Shown piece by piece: positions 34,570-48,060 of a DNA stretch of 48,344 nt (position 1 is its first letter; every line of letters starts with the position of its first letter). A program made the position numbers and the translations under genes. The DNA comes from Thermomucor indicae-seudaticae (Eukaryota > Mucoromycota > Mucoromycetes > Mucorales > Lichtheimiaceae), in NCBI GenBank assembly GCA_000787465.1, contig JSYX01000238.1:1-48344 (forward strand), given 5' to 3'. Under the pieces are notes generated by a model. It worked only from the letters and a program-made list of their open reading frames with translations. It was not told the DNA's origin and made no database searches.

Positions 34570-35541
34570 TTTAACAACCAAGATGATGTGTTCCAAAACC
34601 CAATTTTTTCTCCCCTCACCACCCTCCTTTTTCTTTTGGATCTCTGCTTATCAGGGTAACTAGCAGTTGCATCACCTTGGCTAGTCTATGTAATATATGG
34701 TCCTACAATTCACTATGAATATTGTCAAAGAGTTGCTTTTATCCAAAGCAAGCGTGACATAAATAATTGATCTCAGTGGACAAAACTCCATTGTCTGGAT
34801 CAACTGGGCTCGTGTAACCGAGTCTGAAGGGTTGCATAAGAACAGACAAAAAGTCTAAAGAGGTATTGACGTCATTAGTCATCATCGCCTTGGTGCATAT
34901 AATGGAGATGCAGAGTCAAGAACAGCGTCCAAACAACAGAGAATTGCTGGTTGCATACCAGGCTTTAGTTTTGTTGCTTGACTTGCCATGTACGAATATA
35001 AGCACGTTCAGAATCAGCCATCATCGCGTTTTCTAAAATAACAATAATAAACCAGCAAGAAGTAACACGTTCTGATTCATTAAAGGACGGAGAGTCATTG
35101 TTTCCGCTGATAGTCTAGCCAGCTAAATTTAAAGGTTGAACCTTGTTTAGCGGGCCATCTTATAAAGACGACACTTTTTCATTGGCACAGCAGCTCGCTG
35201 CATAGGCCATGTCCCTGAATTCGAATGACTTTATATGGCTTGGGTAAGCATGGACGCTAATATTCGAAAGAGAGAAACTGAGAATGAAATACCGACTTGA
35301 GGAGAAATGCGGAAAGAGAAAACCAACAAGGAGAAAGAAAGCGCTCCTATATAATCCTATTGCACGTTCGCTCTTACTGCCCCTCCTCCTAGCTCCTCTC
35401 CTTTCCCCTTCTCCTGGCCAATTGGTGTTATAATCATCTTTCTTTCTTTCTTTTGTCCTCATTATCCATTCCTTTTCCCTTCTCTCGCCTTCTTAATACT
35501 GTAGCGTAAACAAAAAGTTTAATACTAATCTTCTATCTAAT
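34570..35541. other. Long intergenic region with polypyrimidine promoter tract
   Basis: About 970 bp without a protein-like frame. The last 170 bp before the kinase start are strongly C/T-rich (about 35371-35502, including TTTCTTTCTTTCTTTT), and a TATATAA lies at 35349-35355. This combination suggests a strong kinase-gene promoter. Nothing else recognised. Confidence 0.5.
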
Positions 35542-38611
<3,070 letters not shown>

Positions 38612-38882
38612 TAACACCTTGTCTTCTCTCCACGCCCACTCCCTTCCCTTTCCTTTCCTTTCTCACACACCGCACACTATCCAGTCATTCATCCCTCTCT
38701 CCCTCTGTCTCTGTCTCTGTCTGTCTGTCTGTTGCTGTCGGCTGTAGATATGTCCGTTACCCAGTTGCCCTGACCTTATATGATGATTTTGCTAGAAAGT
38801 AATATCCCATTCCTTAAAAACCATAAACATTTGGCTTATACATCAAAGAAAAGAGAGGGTATCATACATGTCTTTTTTTGCT
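38612..38882. other. Convergent 3' spacer with CT microsatellite
   Basis: This 271-bp spacer between convergent stops has a CTCTGTCTGT-type microsatellite at about 38690-38733. No gene. Confidence 0.6.
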
Positions 38883-40358
38883 TTAGACGATACATAGTGT
38901 GCGGTCTAGGGTATCCAACATTTCAAGATAACAGCCACAGAGTTGTTGACGACGTAAGCTATTATCCGCAAGCGCATCCGCGAATGGGTCTTCTTCTTCG
39001 CCCTCTTCTTCTTCTTGTTGCTCCAACGGCTGGTTCTTTTCCGTTACTAGTAAATCATAAAAGCGCAAAAAGAGAGAGAGAGAGAAGGCGAGATGTTACT
39101 ATCTTAAATAGCTTTATTTTAAATAATTGCACACCACGAACCTGTCTTCTCCTCCTCCGTGTCTTGTTGTTGTCCTTGAACCGAATCAGTGGTGGCAATG
39201 GTTTTCTTTTCAGGTGGTGGCACGAGCTTCTTGTGAGGGAATAGGACCAGCTTTTGGTCAAAAGGTATCTGACAGTCCTCCCTTTCCAGCACGACAATAC
39301 TGTTCCATATCACCATGATGTCGTTTGCGCTCATGGCTCCATTATTATTATTGTTATTAGTATTATCCTCGTTGTTGATATCATTTTTGGGTTCTTCTAT
39401 CCTGGCCTGTTTAGTGGGTGGCTCCTGTCGCTTGGCTAATGATCGTTTTGCGGGAACTGTCGTGGGCTCCTCATTGTCCTCCTCGTGTTTTACCTGTTAT
39501 AGATAATGGATAAGTATACTCCAGTTGTTGTCTATGCGTTATGGTTCACCTTCTTCTCTGGTAATTCTCCATAATTCTCGAGTACAATGTGTTCAAATAA
39601 AGGTTCAAGGATCCAGTAAGTCTCGAGAAAGTACTTGAAGTCTGATGATTCCCAAGTCAGCAAAGATTCCGTCTGTAATAAAAGAAATCCCACCTGGGTC
39701 GCCTGTTCTAGGACTCAATTTGGATGCAAGTTGCTCCACCGTCAGCCTTCATTTATGGGCTGGTCAGAAATAGACACGTTCTGGCATCCATCAAAGTGTG
39801 ATAACTCACTCTGGTAAAGAATCACGCAGTTCGGTCAACCAGGCGTTCACATGTGGATGAAGACAGACATCGCGCGGCAACAACCGTGGCGGCTCAGGTG
39901 CTTTACGCATAAACTCGATTTCGTGGATAAACAGATTGACACCCAAGGCATTGCCTCGCTTGTAAACACCGATTCGTAACTCGCTGATCGTCACGGTCGT
40001 GCCTTCCATAAACTGTAGTGCTTCTTCCAAGTTGGATCTTCGCACTTGTATTAAGACCTTTTATTCCCAAACAACAATAAGAGAAAACTTGCTTACCCGA
40101 GACTGTATTGAAGGTACGCAACGGACAGCAAGGCTGGTATCCAGTCTTGACCATCCGTTAATTCCACGACCATCATTTCTGTTCCTTGATCTTCTTCATA
40201 AAAATAAATGTACTTCATGTCGTCAGGTCCCGCCCCGGGCATTTACATCTTGAACAACTCACTCTGCCCAATGTAAGAATGCATGTTAATTTCTGTGCCT
40301 TAAACAGTTTCCGTTTGCCGTCAAGAATAAGTCGTGCAATGTTGAAAGGGTAATTCAT
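38883..40358 (-). CDS. Candidate shelterin TPP1/Tpz1-like OB-fold protein
   Basis: Seven exons can be joined in phase: 40358-40263, 40212-40097, 40037-39810, 39746-39694, 39641-39550, 39493-39142 and 39046-38883, giving about 366 residues. The N-terminal 150 residues resemble the TPP1 OB fold: FNIARLILDGK, EMMVVELTDGQDWIPALLS, EGTTVTISELRIGVYKRG, VNLFIHEIEFMRKAPEPPRL, and a final helix HVNAWLTELRDSL. The order of strands and the hydrophobic LFIHEIEF strand followed by a proline-rich turn parallel human TPP1. The middle (residues 150-300) is acidic, K- and N-rich; the tail after an E-rich stretch ends LCGCYLEMLDTLDRTLCIV, a short amphipathic helix of the kind used for partner binding. The identity is a by-eye similarity. 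It could be another OB-fold protein. Confidence 0.55.
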
Positions 40359-40420
40359 TTTAGATAGATTAAGGAACAAATAAAAGAATAACGCGCGTCC
40401 GCGCTTTTTTCTTTAGAAAT

Positions 40421-41563
40421 TTATTGCCGTTCTTGTTCTTCTTCCACAGCATAATCACTGTGGGGTATCTCTGTTGTTATTACTTTATCATTGTCGTTGT
40501 TTGCAATTAACCGATCGCGTAACTCGATACAAGCATTTTCCCAGTGCGTCTTTTCTTCCCATAATTCTCGTAGTTTCTTGTAAGCGATCCCACTCAGGAC
40601 CTCGAAATGATCACAAGTTTCATCCAACGCTGCCTGCAGACGCCGACGTTCTCTTCGTTCCTCTTCCAGCTGTTTCTGTAATTGCTCCACCTCGTCTCTA
40701 TTATCCGGTTTCTTTTCATCATGGTCCACAACCGTAACACTAGGCGGCGTTTCTTGTTCTTTTGGCGGCTGCCACGGCATCGTTTGGACTTGAATATGCC
40801 GCACCTTGCGCTTTTGGCCTTCATTGGATGATGGTATTACAGATGATGATTGTAAGGCACGGACATGTTCGACCGCCAATCGGGAGGCGACGGTATCGCT
40901 TGGCTTGTCCATGTGGACGAGCCGGAACCGTTCCAGACGCTGCAAGAGTGCGGCTTCGACCGCATCTGCATCTTCTTGTTGCTCCAATCGACCGACGAGC
41001 CTCTCGGTTGCCCTGAGTTCCTTGTCGGTGTCGGTAGGGCCACCACCAAAAGTATACTCGCTGAAGCGTCTTGGGCGGGTACTGCTACTGAGCAAGGAGT
41101 AGCGAATCGAATCACTGTAGAGGCTGGATTCACGGTGGGTACGGTTCGAAGGTAAGACGGGCGGATTACTGCTCAGAGATGGAGTGGAGGGTTCACGTTG
41201 CAAAAGGGGATGAGAAATGATCTCGATATAATTCTTTCGATGAATGGTATTAGGCGCGTTAGGACGGGTAGACGTAGTAGTAGTAGTAGGACGTTGGTGG
41301 GACTTTTTATGACGACGACGGAAAAAGAGATTCGAGGTACGTTTGGGTGTGCTATGCTTTTGGAATTCCTCTGGACTGGTGGTATTCAGAAACTCAACCA
41401 AGGCTTGGGTACCCGTCTTTTTACGTCGTGGTCGAGGTGTCATGTCGGACGAAGTTGTCAGACTCCAGTCATCAAGCTCATCATCGTCATCATCGTCTTC
41501 GTATTGGCTAATGATGCGTGCGTCTTTTGGTTCGAACCCGCTCTTGTGTGGCATCGGTGACAT
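40421..41563 (-). CDS. Unrecognised coiled-coil protein
   Basis: Single-exon frame. I choose ATG 41563 (MSPMPHKSGFEPKDARIIS); ATG 41554 is also possible. The frame is open upstream to 41692 but that part looks like translated leader. About 380 residues: an acidic run (EDDDDDDELDD), basic and threonine-rich stretches (RRRHKKSHQRP), a serine-rich middle, then LRATERLVGRLEQQEDADAV, and a coiled coil of about 60 residues near the end (EQLQKQLEEERRERRRLQAA). The conserved-looking piece is SGIAYKKLRELWEEKTHWEN. No enzyme motif is seen. It could be a cytoskeletal or spindle-pole adaptor, which is a guess. Only 62 bp separate its stop from the start of the OB-fold gene downstream of it. Confidence 0.8.
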   Translation of the reverse strand: MSPMPHKSGFEPKDARIISQYEDDDDDDELDDWSLTTSSDMTPRPRRKKTGTQALVEFLNTTSPEEFQKHSTPKRTSNLFFRRRHKKSHQRPTTTTTSTRPNAPNTIHRKNYIEIISHPLLQREPSTPSLSSNPPVLPSNRTHRESSLYSDSIRYSLLSSSTRPRRFSEYTFGGGPTDTDKELRATERLVGRLEQQEDADAVEAALLQRLERFRLVHMDKPSDTVASRLAVEHVRALQSSSVIPSSNEGQKRKVRHIQVQTMPWQPPKEQETPPSVTVVDHDEKKPDNRDEVEQLQKQLEEERRERRRLQAALDETCDHFEVLSGIAYKKLRELWEEKTHWENACIELRDRLIANNDNDKVITTEIPHSDYAVEEEQERQ

Positions 41564-41920
41564 TGGAAGAAAGAGGGAGAAAGACACGGAAAAAGCAAGG
41601 AGTCTAACCCCCTCCTTACGCTTGTTGCACAAACAACCTTGCGTCTTCAGGTTGCACCAAACGATGCCTATAGAAATTGCTGCAAACAACAATAAGCTAA
41701 TCGACCATACAGATTTTGGCTATCCTCTAAGTCAGTCTGGATATTTCTATTGTACACTTCAACGTGATAGTAAAATGATAAAGGTATTTAAAGAACAAGG
41801 AAATCCTGCTTCAACAGTGCGATCAGAAAAGGGGATTGACTAGGATCTATACGGACTTGGACGGTTATTTTACAGAATGAAGGGGTGTATGTATAAATAT
41901 AGAATGTAGAGAGATGATTA

Positions 41921-44208
41921 TTACACAGAGTCAATAAGCTCTTCTTCATCCAGCTCATGCTGTCGCAAACCTGGATGTGGACGATCGTTTAGAGCAAGAT
42001 CATAAGCGCGCATATACTCATATACGGGTCCCTGGTGATGCTCTCGGTCCCAGCCCAAAGCAAACGCACTCTTTATCATTCTTAAGACGAATTCCTCACG
42101 TCGAGCCTTGCTTCTGGACAACCGTTGATAATCCATGCTAGCATCCCTGATCGCGTCACTCATTGTCTCTGGCTGAAACAGATACGCATTGTACGTCACA
42201 GTGCTACGTACAGTCCTCTTATCTCCACTAACGTGCACTCCTCCATTGCTAGTAGATCGATCCACCAAGAATTCCTTTAGACCGCCTGCACCCGTCGAAA
42301 TCACGGGCGACCCAAACAAGAGCCCTTCTGCGGCCACCAATCCAAAGCTTTCCGTCAAACTCGGCACAAACATGAAATCCGCCGCCGCTCGACAGAACAC
42401 GGCCCAGTCCCGCTGTTGCCGCGCTGTCGACATGACAATGACGTGTTCAGGGTATCTCGTTTGCAACGCTTCGACCCAGCTCAACGGGTAATTGTTGGGT
42501 TGTCCAATCACGACAAACTTCATGTCATTTTCCACAAAATGCTTTGCTGCTTCGTCAAACATTTCGAGTCCCTTGTTGTACTGGAACCGGCCGATAAAGA
42601 GCACAAGCGGGCGCTCAAGGTCCTTTTCGTTCAACAATCCCCGTCGTATCAGGTATTTCTTCGCCTTGGTCTTCATGTATGACACATACTCCTTGTTATC
42701 CGACGACAGATGCCAGATGGTCGTGTTGTTTGGCCCTTGCATCCCAAGCTGCTCGCGCGCATACTCAGGATACGCCAACTTGCGGCTCACCATGCGCTGG
42801 TGCGTAAACGGATTCAGCTTGCCAAAGTCAATTCCGTTCGTGATCCCAAAGAACCGATAACGCTCCGCTTTCCGGAGTAGACTTTCCATGACCAGCTCTT
42901 TGAGGTAAAAGTCCATGCGCCCCTCAATGATATCTGCAGCCATCGTTCGACTCACAAACGTCACCACATTCGCGTAATCAATACCGAGGCTTGACATGAA
43001 CACGCGATGGCTGCGACGATACGGCTCCAGCGATTGGCCATCATCATCAGCATCCAGGAACTTGTACACGTTTTTCACGGCGTTGGTGTATTGTAACTCG
43101 TCAAGGTAATCATGCATAGTATAGAGGATGGACGGCGGTCGCGGACCGAGTTGGTTTCTTTTCTCGTGGTCCCGCATGTATTTGGCAACATACGCGTTCG
43201 TGGCGCCGTGCAGATGGATCACGTCCACCCGTGACGGTTTCGATCGAAGCGGTGCAAACAAGGATATCTCGTCCGCAGCAGCTGCCTGATGCGCCAAGAA
43301 TTCAGCAGCGGCCTTGTTAAAGTACTGATCTTTCCACTCCTGTGGCAGGCCCTGTGGTGAAGAATAAATGTGGAGGACGTTGCGTGCACGGAATGCTTGG
43401 TTGAAGGGTTTGCGGTTGCCAGGGCCAATGAGGTAGACGGGTATTTTCTCCGTGGCTGGAGGAGTACCATTATTCATAATGTCGTATGTCGTGATATTAT
43501 CCCCTGGTGCTGGATCGAAAACATGGAACATCCGCCAAACCCGGAATTCGATCGGGATCTGCCGTCCGGTCTTGTCTCGGACATCAATAACGAGGTCAAT
43601 GACCTTTTCTGTACTATATTTACTTTTTAAGAACGAGTAGAATGGCATAACGACGGCTGCCTGCATCTGTCCTGAGCGCTGTTGAGCTGCTGCGAGAGCG
43701 GTGACAACCATGCCCATACCGCCCATGGAGGCTGGCCCGAATTCTTTTGTGACATGGTACACGGTGGTGTCCTTATTTAAACTTCCAATGGCTGCTTCTG
43801 CATCCAGATGCTGATATTTTATTGCGGGGTATTGTCGTAACGCTTGTTTGTCGAGTGGATTAGAAAATGGGCGTCTCCACAAGAGCATTATCATTTCTTA
43901 CCTATGCGGATCGGTGATGGCCGGTCGTACAGTAAAGCGGCGCCAAATAGGACGCACAACAGCTCCACGAGACCGAGAACAGCCATAAGGAGCGCAACAA
44001 GATGCCACCAGCGCCGCTTTTGTCCATGTCTCAAGTAAAAGACCTTTGCAGCGTGATCGTCAGTGACGGCAAGTCGGTAGCTTGGAAATCGTCGCCGATT
44101 CGATGTCCATGATTTCGTATACGTTGTAGTGCCCGTTGAAACTGAGTTGTGCATGTATGGAGATACTACAGTATACTTGTCCACATTGTTTGGCGGTGGA
44201 GGCGCCAT
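41921..44208 (-). CDS. Membrane-anchored GT5-type glucan synthase-like glycosyltransferase
   Basis: GT5 enzymes transfer glucose from ADP- or UDP-glucose to alpha-glucans (starch/glycogen synthases). Exon 1 (44208-43902) encodes a basic cytosolic N-terminus with RRRFPSYR and one membrane helix (HLVALLMAVLGLVELLCVLF). Exon 2 (43842-41921) joins in phase; total 742 residues. The catalytic part has TTVYHVTKEFGPASMGGMGM (variant of the GT5 KxGGL loop), VDVIHLHGATNAYVAKYM, TMHDYLDELQY, RFFGITNGIDFGKLNP, and VLFIGRFQYNKGLEMFDEAA. VPSLTESFGLVAAEGLLFGS is the acidic ExxxxxxxE motif, and AGGLKEF follows. Fungal glycogen synthase is normally GT3; GT5 in fungi is usually a domain of alpha-1,3-glucan synthase. 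A wall or Golgi glucan role is inferred. Confidence 0.82.
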
Positions 44209-44982
44209 GACGTGTAAGAATGGAGTGGGGGCAAAAAAGGAAAGGAATGACGGGAAGAGGTAAAGAGAAACAGAACAGGCAGTGGTTGGCCTAGAATTTT
44301 ACTGCAATAATAAGCCTAATAAAATTCGCGCCAAGTACAGCGTTTCTATTCTCGTCCTAGGTGAATATTCTTGTCAATGTGCGCATTTATGACAAGTCAG
44401 AGTATCCACGTCTTCATATTTACCGTCGCTTTACGATAATTCGAGACAGATGTATTTGCCTTTCTCCTAGTTCTACATACTATAGACGATAACAAGTGTA
44501 TTGGTATAGTACGGAAAAATCGGGACAAATGCCGACAGTCGATCCAATGAATCAGCGGACCGGATTCAGATATAATGCTTTGGCTCGACTCGAAAGGCAC
44601 CAGATATCATAGCCTGGAAGCATGCAAAAGGTCTAAACTACGTTGCCGAGTCTCCTTTAAGTTTTGATAGATCAAAGATGACCTCGTGATCTAAAGATTC
44701 CCCGGTGACGACGCCAAGATCGCTGCACATAATGGTGATGTGGCACAACTTTTATTAGGGCATTTCAAGCTTGCAAGCAGTTCGCTTATCAGCCGCTCTC
44801 TCGAAAAGAACCAGGCACACCTTGTACAGAGATCAGAGCTGCAGATCAGAGCCGCAGTCTTTTTTTTCTTTTTTGAAGCAATACCTAATTCGGTTGCTTC
44901 CTCCCAAAAAAAGATGATCCGTTGACATGCAACACAAAAGAAACTCTTCTTTTTTCATCCTTTTATCTACTTTTTCTGTTGA
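44209..44982. other. Divergent intergenic region with ankyrin-like fragment
   Basis: Spacer between divergent genes. A short plus-strand frame near 44711-44890 reads DDAKIAAHNGDVAQLLLGHF, which resembles a piece of an ankyrin repeat, but it has no start or partner exons. The rest is AT-rich with T-runs at 44860-44875 and 44945-44975. Confidence 0.4.
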
Positions 44983-46684
44983 ATGACGACAACTACTACG
45001 TTATCTGCAAAAGAAGAACAAACACCCCACTTTATATTTCGCATACTGCAACTCACAGTGAGTGAAGCTGGGTTGTTCTTCCGCAATGAGCAAAATAGAA
45101 CAAGTTAATCAGAACAACTTAATCAGTGGGTTCGGGTCTGTGAATCGCGGGAAACCAGAGCATATACAACAGCGATTGCCGTGTCGACAGTGATTGGTAT
45201 AATCCTGGAAGCCTTCATAGCCGTTGCTCATGCGGACGCCGCCCGTGACGTATGGGCTTCGGTGGGCCAAGACAGCACCGGCGGACCCAGCTCGCCCCTA
45301 AGTCGAACGGATGCTCAGGGCAACAGCTATCTTTCTGTGCTTGTCAGCATTCAACGTCTCAAGGATGAAAATGTGTTTTTTGCTCTCTTTCAAGTCTTTC
45401 AGTTATATCTTGGCATGGATGCTGTAAGCGATCCACTCTTCCCCGCCCCGACCCCACCTTCAGCCACTGACGTATTAAACTCCTTTATTTTTTTGTGACC
45501 CAGATCGTGCGCCAAAGCGTGATTCAACTGATTGCGCATACCGTAAATTCGTTCATATCCGTTGTTCTGGCATTAGTGCAGCTTGGCGAAACATTAAACT
45601 GGTAAAAAAAAGAAAACATTTTCTGATCTGCGGAAACTGAAGAAAAAGGTTTCTTTATATAGGAACGGAGCCGTGTATTCGGTTGACCAAGAAACGGGTG
45701 AAACAACGAATCGCAGCGACTTTTATATTGCATTACGATATGAGATTGTATTGGCAGCGACCATGGCAGTGTTGACGGCCGTCTTTGCCTGTTTATGCGC
45801 AAAGTTATCGCGCCAAGTACGTTCATGCAAAAGAATGCAAAAAAAGGAGCAAATGACTTACGGATGATTTTAGTTTGGATGGAATATGTATAAACGTCTC
45901 GGAGCAGACCCTAGCTTGCAAGGTAAATACGGGTGACTTTGTGTATAGATGGAAGAATACTGAGGAGTTATTAGCGCGATTCCGACTTTGTCAGGTGTTC
46001 TTGCTAAGTCTTAAACTGGACGGGTTTTTCCAGCTCGTGTTCTCGATCTTTTGGTTTGTGGTGATGACACAAGAAAACTACCAGCACGGGAACAGTGCGT
46101 CAGTGGCATGGTATGTGCTGCATCTGCTGCTGACCATTGTCCAATTCCCGGCTCCGTTTGTGGCACGTTACGGCTTGTGTTCCGAGAGACCGCCGTTCAT
46201 GATTGCGTTTGTGATCGTGCACGTGCTTATTGTGGTCGACTTTATTATTGTTCTTCAGCAAAGTGTGTCCTCTTGGGTATTTTGGGTTCTTGCCGGTAAG
46301 ATGTATGTAATATGGTCAAGTCACCCATTCACTCACTGCTGGCTTTTCCCCCCAAACAGTTTGTCTTGCTATTGCTTTATCCCTGGCAAGTATTACCGAG
46401 CGAGCATTGACCCTTTCTTTTTTAACCAAAGCATCGCTTTAATAGATCACGATTGTTCTGGCTGTCATGGTCACACGAAACTTTGGAAAAGGCTTGAAGC
46501 CCTATGGTGAGCTATTATTACATAACCAATATCGGGTACGTCGGATGACTTAGTTATCTATCTAGTACAACGATTATTTGACAAGAACTATCGCTATAAA
46601 TTTAACCCTGCCGCGAATCCAACCTTTATTAATGGCAATAAGCAAAGCAGTGACCAAAGTTCTTGGGCTATCGAGGACGATTAA
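44983..46684 (+). CDS. Polytopic membrane protein, UPF0658 Golgi-like
   Basis: The start at 44983 gives MTTTTTLSAKEEQTPHFIFR. The first intron (GTGAGT at 45058 to AG 45126) joins in phase to WVRVCESRETRAYTTAIAVS. Hydrophobic segments are TAIAVSTVIGIILEAFIAVA, VNSFISVVLALVQL, EIVLAATMAVLTAVFACLCA, LLSLKLDGFFQLVFSIFWFV, VAWYVLHLLLTIVQFPAPFV, MIAFVIVHVLIVVDFIIVLQ and at least one more after 46340. The KLDGFF segment and the overall layout recall the fungal UPF0658 Golgi apparatus membrane proteins, whose function is unknown. Seven or more exons, ending GNKQSSDQSSWAIEDD at TAA 46682-46684. Family call by pattern only. Confidence 0.7.
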
Positions 46685-47070
46685 GACATAACGCCGTCAT
46701 CACAGCAATGATTCAACAACCTTTTGTTTATTCCTTTTATTATCCATTCTTTATTCCTCTTGTACCTTTTCTTACTTCAGTTAGCTGTATAATAATATAT
46801 GCTGTTTCATTAGCCAGGTATGTGGATGCTAACCCTAATTAGGGGTTATTCTATCATGTACGGTACATGGAATACTTGTCTGCATAGATTTTACGCCAAT
46901 CACAAAAGCAAGTCTGTGCCGTTCAAAGACACTAAAGACCATGCAAGCAAGCGTACCGTTTGGCACATGTTTCCAATGCGTATCTTGGTGTCAAAAAAAT
47001 TGCATGGCCTGGTGTCAGTCACATCCACTTCTTTGTATTTTCACTTCTCCCCAAAAATACAACACCAGCA
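46685..47070. other. Intergenic, promoter of the bL27m gene
   Basis: AT-rich spacer. No protein-like frame other than weak chance frames overlapping the next gene's first exon. No clear TATA box close to the start. Confidence 0.4.
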
Positions 47071-47646
47071 ATGTCCCTGCTGAACCGGTCACTTGCCCAA
47101 CAGATTGCAAAATCGTGCCAATGGCACAGCATAAGTTCTCGTCAAGGAGGTAATTGTCTTGTTGATTCTGTCAAGCTCCCTTTACTGACGCAGGCTTGCA
47201 TTTAGGACCTGTCTTGACCCAAGTGCGCTGGGCTACAAAGAAATCAGGCGGTTCGACGCGCAATGGACGAGACTCTGCCGGTCGTCGATTAGGCGTCAAG
47301 AAGTTTGGCGGACAGGCAGTAGAGCCTGGTAACATTATTGTTCGACAACGAGGAACACAATTCCATCCTGGCGAGAATGTAAGACGTTAATTGTCCATTA
47401 AGAGGAGAGGGGAAACAAGCATGTTGACGTTGTGCGAGCGAATAGGTGGGTATGGGTAGGGACCATACCTTGTATGCTCTGGAATCTGGTTACGTTCAAT
47501 TTTACAGGGACCCTCGGCATCCCAAGCGTCGATTTGTTGGTGTGGCATTTAACCGTGAAGATACGCTACCTATCCCGCCACATTTGCCGAAACCGAGAAG
47601 ATTTGATCTGGTAGATCTTACGCAATTGTCATCACCTTCACAGTAA
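47071..47646 (+). CDS. Mitochondrial large ribosomal subunit protein bL27m
   Basis: bL27 sits near the peptidyl-transferase centre of the large subunit. Exons 47071-47149, 47194-47378 and 47446-47646 join in phase to 154 residues. The N-terminal part [20 protein letters not shown] is a basic amphipathic mitochondrial presequence. The conserved bL27 core follows: [60 protein letters not shown] and [11 protein letters not shown]. The remainder (from about residue 119) is a mitochondrial-type C-terminal extension with [23 protein letters not shown] is the family signature. Confidence 0.95.
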
Positions 47647-47902
47647 ATCACCTCCAAATTCTGTACAACATCTTGCCTGTATATTTGATCCCTTTAGAGA
47701 GCAATTCGAAGATTAGACTACGCCGTTTATTCAATACGAAAGACTGAGCAAGGAGACGCTTACGGTTACTCTCTAGTATTTACAATCCGGATGCGAGAGT
47801 TACTGGACACTTCAGTCAGCTTGAGAAAACAATCAACCATCTAGACGAGAGTAGAGTACTGTTTTCTTCAACATACATCGTTATTATCATTGTTAATATC
47901 TT
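47647..47902. other. Intergenic, 3' regions
   Basis: AT-rich 3' region of bL27m and of the next gene on the opposite strand. Nothing else recognised. Confidence 0.4.
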
Positions 47903-48060
47903 TCACTGGTAAGATCCCTGCGGCCGCCACATATCATACCATGAACCATTGAAACGGAAGAAGGCCTTGCCGTTGGAGACACATAAGTTGGGGCCGTCGA
48001 TCGCATGAATTAAAGATGTCGGTATTCGTTTGTCTCGCAGACAGGAACCTGATTTGGACT
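47903..48060 (-). CDS. 3' end of an unrecognised gene running off the window
   Basis: The minus strand has an open frame ending IHAIDGPNLCVSNGKAFFRF, NGSWYDMWRPQGSYQ and TGA at 47905-47903. The composition (paired glycine/asparagine, aromatic residues, a cysteine, one N-x-S site) looks like a real, possibly secreted, C-terminal domain. Its 5' limit is uncertain: acceptor AG sites near 48055-48070 are possible, and upstream exons would lie toward and beyond 48344 (a GTAAGT donor-like site lies at the very edge near 48336). Family unknown. Confidence 0.35.

Noticed and set aside
41564..41692. Upstream extension of the coiled-coil protein giving a hydrophobic N-terminus
   Set aside because: The frame is open but the segment (MLFAAISIGIVWCNLK onward) looks like translated AT-rich leader. 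The methionines at 41563 or 41554 begin the polar, protein-like part.
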